NCBI GenBank assembly: GCA_029204225.1
Contig: CM055092.1
Coordinates: forward strand, 79,244,527-79,308,526
Origin: Diphasiastrum complanatum
Taxonomy: Eukaryota > Streptophyta > Lycopodiopsida > Lycopodiales > Lycopodiaceae
DNA: 64,000 nt
Direction of reading: 5' to 3'
The position numbers and the translations under genes were made by a program. The first letter of the stretch is position 1. Each line of letters opens with the position of its first letter. This document shows positions 58,000-64,000 of the stretch, in pieces. Below the pieces are notes generated by a model, which saw nothing but the letters and a program-made list of their open reading frames with translations, had not been told where the DNA came from and made no database searches.

Positions 58000-58431
58000 A
58001 TGACCAATTTACCAGAAGGAGTTATGGATGAGTTCACACCGACTAGTCATCCAAATGATGAGAATAATCCCTATCATCTTAGATCTTAGGTAAACCAAGA
58101 TCCTAGACCATCCATATGGACACCCAATCCTAACGATCACACTGTCCACCATGCTCACCATGCTGCAAGATCTGACAAACAAAAACCCTGACTGGAATTA
58201 TCAAAGTTCGATGGTAATGTGGACCCTCATAGATTTTTACAAGTCTTTAAGAATGCATGCAAAGTGTATGGAGAATATACTAACAATGCAAAAGTCCAAC
58301 TTTTTTCAATGACCGTGGTAGATAAAGCACGAGAGTGGTTTATCCTTAGATTTAGGATATTCTCAGGATATTCGTACCAAGAAGCATTTGTAATTTATCT
58401 ACATAAACTTGTGGATAATTTTAGACTATAA
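58000..58431 (+). pseudogene. Ty3 gag N-terminal remnant
   Basis: Frames read LPEGVMDEFTP and NPYHLRS, then from 58195 LELSKFDGNVDPHRFLQVF, a stretch typical of Athila/Tat gag, and AREWFILRFRIFSGYS. It closes at 58431. Nothing of pol remains before the polypurine tract at 58761. Confidence 0.75.
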
Positions 58432-58760
58432 TTGCTTGTTTATTTAACTTTTGAACCTTGATCTCTACTAGTATAACATGATAATTCACCCAGTGGTTCA
58501 CGCAAACTGAATTTGCACACACGTGATGTTACTGGTTTGGAGAGAATCAAACCCAATTGGAAAATTTATCGCTTAATGTACTTCTGAAATCCGATATACT
58601 AATTCAAAGCAGAGATAAACAAATGGAAACTCATTCTATCTTTGAGTACTTACTTGACATTTGAAATTAGACTAAGGATAATGAATTTTTGAGTAAGTGT
58701 TGAAAGTTAAAGTATTGGTTTTTGATTCTTTTCCCCCTGTTTTGAGACAGAACCTATTTA

Positions 58761-58772
58761 AGGGGGGAAGAA
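58761..58772 (+). other. Polypurine tract
   Basis: AGGGGGGAAGAA immediately before TGTTACG; a standard Ty3 3' LTR boundary. Confidence 0.85.
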
Positions 58773-59234
58773 TGTTACGTCCATGTCCGATACAGAGGAT
58801 TTAGAATAACCTTTGACGTGGATATTTGGTACTCCAGTATACAACTTTATTAGTTACGCCTCACCATTCCAAACTAGGCCTGTAATGTAATTAATAACCT
58901 TGTGAGATTAGGATATATGAAGCTATTGCATGGTGTATGATGGCTATAATTGCATGTAAAGTAGATACAAAAACGATTGGATGAGAATTAGAATCTTACA
59001 AGGACTATTTCTAGGCCACGTGGGCTTATATATACCTGTAGGAACTCAGCCGGCACCTGTTTTCTTGTTTTTAGTTGCCAGGATCCTCTCCTCTCGTGTA
59101 TTCAATCGTTGTGACTCGAGGGAGAAGTTGAATGGGATTTTGACTCTCGGCTTCCAACTAGATGGGTGGTTTGGCTCCACAATAGTCCTTTTTGATGAAA
59201 TTTCAGTTTTAGGACATTAATGATTGTACTTAAC
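58773..59234 (+). mobile_element. Ty3 3' LTR, 462 bp
   Basis: It begins TGTTACG and ends CTTAACA, giving TGTTA/TAACA inverted termini. TTATATATACC at about 59026 is TATA-like. A related partial copy lies at 23146-23460. No 5' partner with a primer site was found. Confidence 0.75.
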
Positions 59235-59239
59235 AGTCA

Positions 59240-60048
59240 TAGAGAGTTATTGGTTGCTTAATGAATGGATCTATCAAGTTCTACACTTTAGATCTTGATC
59301 TAGATTCACTACACTTAGATTTAAGCAAGAGCAATGGATCAAATCATCATAAACAAGTGAGAGCAGCCTCACACGTGTGGAATACTGTCCACTGTATGGC
59401 CTGCACCTGAAGCAACAAGTACATAGGCTTTGATAGCAATCATTCAATAAAATCACAATTCTATTGACTAGAAATCTCACAAAAAGAATGCAAAAGTCTC
59501 ATCAATCTCATTAGCAAAATGATGATCCTTTTATGGATCAAGTACATCCACGAGTCTGGTACAGTCCATCAGGTCTTCACACGTGTGAAGAGTGCCACAT
59601 CACTCAGATCTATCCATTTGATCCATCCTTGATCCTTATCCAAAGTTGACCTTCTAGAATATGGCTAAAATCCAAAGAGCTAGTCTCCTAGAATATAGGA
59701 ATATTCCCTACAAAATAGGATCTAAGGAAAATGGTCAACTCTTATCTTCTAGAACTCTATACACATGTGTGAACATCCACTTGCCATGTGGGAGCATTTA
59801 CTCATGCACATGCAAGGATAAACTAACTTCTAGGTGACTAGTCAACTTGACTAAAAACTAGTCATATCATGTTCACACTTGACTTGATTGATACAAAATC
59901 AAAGTAGATATTTACAAATATGAAAAGTACTTTCTTTCACACGTGGGAACAGGCTCCACATATGTGAAATCAGATCATGAACATTGTACTCATGATTGAT
60001 CTTTATTTACAATAAAAAATGACAAGTGAGAAGTGACAATTTCCAACA
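59240..60048 (-). mobile_element. 3' LTR of the minus-strand Copia element
   Basis: The minus strand starts TGTTGGAAATTGTCACTTC directly after a polypurine tract. It contains CTTCACACGTGTGAAG (59575-59590), TCACACGTGTGGAA at about 59369 and TTTCACACGTGGGAACAGG at about 59936. The distal end near 59240 is approximate. Confidence 0.75.
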
Positions 60049-60061
60049 CTCCTCCTCACTT
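60049..60061 (-). other. Polypurine tract
   Basis: The minus strand reads GAAGTGAGGAGGAG just before the LTR start TGTTGG. Confidence 0.8.
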
Positions 60062-61369
60062 CTAACTTGGCAAATCTAATGTACATCTATCTACAATTTC
60101 AAGAGCATATCTTAATTTGTAAAATGGATCTTTGGACAATGGCTTGGTTAAGATATCAGCTATGCATTCGGATGATGGTACATGATGTAGTTGCACCTCC
60201 TTGGATTGTACCTTCTCCCTCACAAAGTGGTGAGCTATCTCAATATGCTTTGTTCTAGCATGGAAGACCAAGATTGGAAGCAATTTGTTGAGAAGCTTGA
60301 TTGTCACAATATATGTAAGGATCTCCTCGGCCTTTAGCACATGTAGCTCCATCAAGAGTCTTCTTAGCCATAGGAGCTCCTTAGTTGTTGAAGTCAATGC
60401 CTTGTACTCGGCTTCACAAGAAGATAGTGAGAAAGTATCTTGCTTGTTGGAAAGCCAAGATATTACTCCTCCACAAAGGAATGTTGCAAATGCACTAATG
60501 GACTTTCTATCCATCTTGTCACCTGAAAAATATGAATCCGAGTAGGCTCTCAAGTGCAAGTTAAATTCTTCATAAAGTATGCCAAAAAATCTAGTACTAG
60601 AAACATATCTAAGCACTATCTTGGCACTTTTCCAATGATGCACTAAAGGAGCTTGCATACTTTGACTCAACTTGCTTACACAAAAACTTAAGTCAACTCA
60701 AGTGATGGTTAAATAGATTAGGGAGCGTATAAGCTTTCTAAAGAGGATGATGTCCTCAAAGGATGCTTCATCACCTTCATTAGTTGCTTTCACAACATGC
60801 TCCATAGGGGTGTCAATCCCCTTACAATCTTTCATACCAAACTTTTCAAGAATGGAAGTAGCATGCTTAGATTGACTTATGAAAGTACAATTGCTACTTC
60901 TAGACACTTCTATCCCAAGTATAAACTTTAGGAAACCTAGATCTACCATCTTGAACTCACTAGATAAATCAACTTTTACTTTGCCTATGCCTTCATCATC
61001 ATTTCCTATCATAATGATGTCATCAACATAAAGCACCAAAATGATAATCTTTCCTTCATTACATGTGAAATATAAAGAAGGTTCATAAGCACTTAGTACA
61101 AAGCCAAGGGAATAGATAAAATCATGCAACCTAGAGTACCAAGCTCTAGGTGCTTGCTTCAAGCCATATAGGCTCTTCCTTAAGTAGCACACTTTTTGCT
61201 CCTCACCAACCTTGATGAAGCCCTCGGGTTGCATCATGTAGATTTCCTCTTCTAAGAAGCCATTCAAGAAAGCATTTGTCACATCCATTTGGTAGAAATC
61301 CCACTTGAACAAAGTAGCAATGCAAATGATTAATCTAATAATTTTCAACACTTTTGGCACATGCAACAA
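60062..61369 (-). pseudogene. Copia reverse transcriptase and RNase H
   Basis: The minus-strand frame 61369-60698 gives QMDVTNAFLNGFLEEEIYM, QPEGFI, SLYGLKQAPRAWY, LYVDDIIMIG (catalytic YVDD) and LGIEVSRS. A single in-frame TGA (at the usual T-R-P-D position) separates it from 60670-60062 with AYSDSYFSGD, SSCEAEYKAL, RTKHIEI and DILTKPL. A pair of compensating frameshifts blurs the YCDNQAS block. Apart from these it is well preserved and among the youngest pol pieces in the window. It begins abruptly at about 61369; gag, protease and integrase are missing. Confidence 0.92.
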
Positions 61370-62898
61370 GATTTAGAGGATCCACACTTGGTGATCTTTA
61401 TAGCTGGCTCTATACGACAAAGGCATTGCTACAAATTTTCTAGATAGAAAATATGATTGTTCTAAGATTGAACGCAAGGTAATTAGCTATTTCTAAATCC
61501 TAGTTGTCTTGGAATAGTGGCATAATGGTTAGCATTTTCTTTTTTGACCTCAATGATTGAAGTTCGATTCAAAGTGTGTGCATATAGGATTAAAAAATGT
61601 ATATGAAATGATTTAAATGCAATTAGAAAATCTTTATTAGATTATGGTTGTTGGTGATGATGTTAGTACGTCATGCAGGTTGAGAGTACAGTGATGCACC
61701 CAAGAATCAATAAGGCGTCATAGACAACCATACAATTCTTTGATATTGGTGTTTGTGTAAAAGGGAGTGAGAGTTATCATTCAACAAGAATGCAATGAAG
61801 TAGAACAATAGCGAATATGTATAATGAAAGGTTGTAAAGACGACAATTAGACCACAATACAATTGCGTTGATAAGCGCGTGATCCTACTTACGGATCCAA
61901 GAATAATTGCTAAAAATCTAAATGCTCTCTCTCTACAATCACTAACTCTGAGGAGTCATTTACTGGTAAGATCGCGCTCTCTGCTATCTGACCTCACGTA
62001 TTCACCTTCACTTATCCCCTATTCAATCGCTCAATTACATGTATATATGTCAACTGAAAATCTTTGCATAAACTCCATTGACCAACTTGAACACATAGTA
62101 TGGCCCCTTTGCAAAGCAATGTCAAGAAAAGGTCATCAACCCAATTCTATGTCATCAACCCAACTCTATAAGTATTGAAAATATACACCCAACCCTAACA
62201 TGTGGATATACATATTTGCTATTGTTGGGTGGGTATTGAAATTTTTTAAACCAATTGATTCATGGTATAACACTTTTCTAAAAAATTCGAGACATTCAAT
62301 ATGAATATAAGTAGGATTACAAATTGGTGGCTGCTATCAACTTGCCTAGCTATTATTGCAAGGGTGATACTTGCCAAGTATAAACTCAAATACAAGTAGA
62401 TTTTTTTCTTTTCTAATCACACTTTTTTTCAAGGATAAGATGCAGCTAATGAAAAAACGATCTTTACTAAATGCATTATGTAAAGGCCGATACTTTGTTG
62501 GTGCCCACCAATGTATTTGGGCAGCATGAATAAAATCTATTATATATGTAAATTTTGAATACCAAAAAATAAATATTGTATTGATAGCATGATGAAATGG
62601 ATCCTCTTGTCCCTACTCCAGACATCAATATTGATATGAGCGTTGACTGGGCTAATCGGGTATCAATCCTATTATCAAAAAATCATATACCAATCGAGTT
62701 AGTTTTTTATATTTGTGTCAATGATGCACCATAATGCGTTCCAGGGCATCTCCCATTCCATAACACTTTTGTTCCGAACAGAATACTGTCCAGAACGTAG
62801 GTAAATTTTTTTGTTATTAATTTTTCCATTGTCCGAAATGCAGTTAATTTTTTTTTGTTTTTATTTATATATAAATAAATATCATGGATATACTATGC

Positions 62899-62900
<2 letters not shown>
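61370..62900. other. No identifiable gene
   Basis: AT-rich; a 99-codon frame (61879-62178) has no recognisable motif. No element boundary recognised. Confidence 0.4.

Positions 62901-62989
<89 letters not shown>
62901..62989. repeat. (TA)n microsatellite, 89 bp
   Basis: About 44 uninterrupted TA units. Reading frames across it are artefacts. Confidence 0.98.
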
Positions 62990-62991
<2 letters not shown>

Positions 62992-63532
62992 TGTATTATA
63001 TAAACAATATATTGATTAGTTAATTTTGTTTTTTTGGTTATAAAAATGAAAAAAAAACTAAAAAAAAAAAAACTTCCAACTATTAAAAACAATCAGAACA
63101 ATATTATCTGACAAAAATAGGGTCCTTGTATCGAAACACTACCCTCAGATCTCCCATAAATTTTTTGAAACACTACCATGAGATCCCCCATAAAATGTTT
63201 TGCAATTCGAATACCATATTGCAAAAAAAAAAAAAAAATTCTTGAACAACATTCAGAGCAAATTCCCGAAACCCGTTCCGGAACGTGCAGTGCAACTTTG
63301 ATGTTCATATGAGTCGGGCACACGTCTATACCTGCCCAACAATGGAATATACCTCCATGTTATAGGAGGCCCTTATCACAAAAAGGCAAAGGCATGCCCC
63401 TAAATTTTTTTTTTCTAAATCCAAAGAGAGGATGGGATGAAGGATCGACCAATTCCATTCATTTTTTGTTCGATCCAGTTTTTCGGTATACTTTTCATAC
63501 GATCCTGCTCTATTGCTTTGTATCAGTGAGCT
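62990..63532. other. 5' flank of the F-box gene
   Basis: Several A/T homopolymers. A 34-bp unit (GAAACACTACC...GATC..CCCATAAA) is duplicated in tandem at 63132-63194. No promoter element is clear enough to call. Confidence 0.5.
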
Positions 63533-64000
63533 ATGATGGGAAAAATTAGGGAACACAAAACGATTGCGGAAGAAGAGAAGGCCAGAGGTGAAGAAGAAGC
63601 TTTCCTGCCTGGCTCTGTTGAGAAGAAGCGCCTCAATGATCTCGGGGATGACAATCTTGCTCTTGTTCTTTCATTTCTGAGCCCCTCTGAAGTCGGGCAG
63701 TGTGCCTGTGTCAGTCGCCGCTTGCGTGGCCTCTGCAAGGATGATAGCAAGGTGTGGCTTCAGATGTGCGAAAGGTCGTGGGGAAGGCGGACTTGTGTGA
63801 AGCGATGGGGTAAGGGGCGTGTTTGCTTGCGAGTGCTGCATGGAGTGTTGTTGCGGTGGGAAAAGGTGATTGGATTCTGGAGAGGCATAGGCAACAAGGG
63901 GCGTGGCTGTCTTGTGGATTTCGAGTGGGGAACGCATTTCATCTTGGGTTTCAAGGTGTTGCCTGCAACGTGTGGCAGCTATGGCGTCTGCAAGATCCCC
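63533..64000 (+). CDS. F-box protein, N-terminal part, runs off the window
   Basis: From tandem ATGs at 63533/63536 the frame stays open to the window edge (156 codons). The first 36 residues are charged (Glu/Lys-rich). The F-box follows: LGDDNLALVLSFLSPSEV, CACVSRRLRGLC and DDSKVWLQMCERSWGRR. Then come WGKGRVCLRVLHGVLL, KVIGFWRG, and VDFEWGTHFILGFKVLP. The last blocks match the plant F-box subfamily typified by Arabidopsis At3g12350, where the F-box is followed by a GFWR...FDWG...FI module. The role is probably substrate selection in an SCF ubiquitin ligase; substrate unknown. The gene must continue to the right of the window. Antisense frames here are shadows. Confidence 0.88.
   Translation, partial: MMGKIREHKTIAEEEKARGEEEAFLPGSVEKKRLNDLGDDNLALVLSFLSPSEVGQCACVSRRLRGLCKDDSKVWLQMCERSWGRRTCVKRWGKGRVCLRVLHGVLLRWEKVIGFWRGIGNKGRGCLVDFEWGTHFILGFKVLPATCGSYGVCKIP

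Noticed and set aside
62811-63092. Tyr/Ile repeat frames on both strands
   Set aside because: Created by the (TA)n microsatellite.
63523-63954. Overlapping minus-strand frames at the right edge
   Set aside because: Shadows of the F-box coding sequence, which runs open on the plus strand with a clear family match.

Overview
The window is repeat-rich nuclear DNA of a land plant. Three loci carry host protein genes: an ARID-ELM2-SANT chromatin gene (2495-5316), an intron-free-coding type II membrane glycosyltransferase (42139-43758), and the 5' end of an F-box gene (63533 to the right edge). All three belong to plant families. Nearly everything else is decayed LTR retrotransposon, with plant-type primer sites (initiator-Met TGGTATCAGAGC, several copies; Athila-type TGGCGCCGTTGCCGGGGA, one copy). 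The density of old, nested elements fits a large-genome vascular plant such as a fern or gymnosperm, but the species cannot be named from this sequence.

Layout. 1-7 kb: host gene 1 and flanks. 7-12 kb: antisense gag-like remnants, then a Ty3 RT scrap read straight into a zinc-knuckle gag and a retropepsin. 12-16.5 kb: minus-strand Copia pieces and a Ty3-like LTR. 16.5-27.7 kb: Copia fragments in both orientations, two with LTR-primer-site junctions, plus a 145-bp GA microsatellite. 28.8-29.2 kb: a short hAT-like non-autonomous DNA element with a perfect 8-bp target duplication. 30-33.8 kb: a minus-strand Copia pol and LTR scraps. 35.3-41.1 kb: an internally deleted Copia element whose 3' LTR has been split by an inversion. 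42-45.2 kb: the glycosyltransferase gene and a degenerate partial copy of it. 45.5-52.2 kb: Ty3 pol remnants, a Copia remnant, a long antisense zinc-knuckle ORF, and an LTR with an Athila-type primer site. 52.7-54.1 kb: a tandem array of about 150-bp units downstream of that primer site. 57-61.4 kb: Ty3 gag, PPT and LTR scraps and a minus-strand Copia RT/RNase H. 62.9 kb: an AT microsatellite. 63.5 kb: the F-box gene.

The host genes are not functionally linked by position; they are islands between insertions. The most notable items are the target-duplication-proven inversion through a Copia LTR, a gag-like family with repeated CX2CX3HX4C zinc knuckles found at two loci, palindromic CACGTG boxes shared by several LTRs, and the glycosyltransferase pseudogene. 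No complete, unbroken autonomous element was seen. Coordinates of LTR outer ends are approximate unless a terminal dinucleotide, primer site or polypurine tract is cited.
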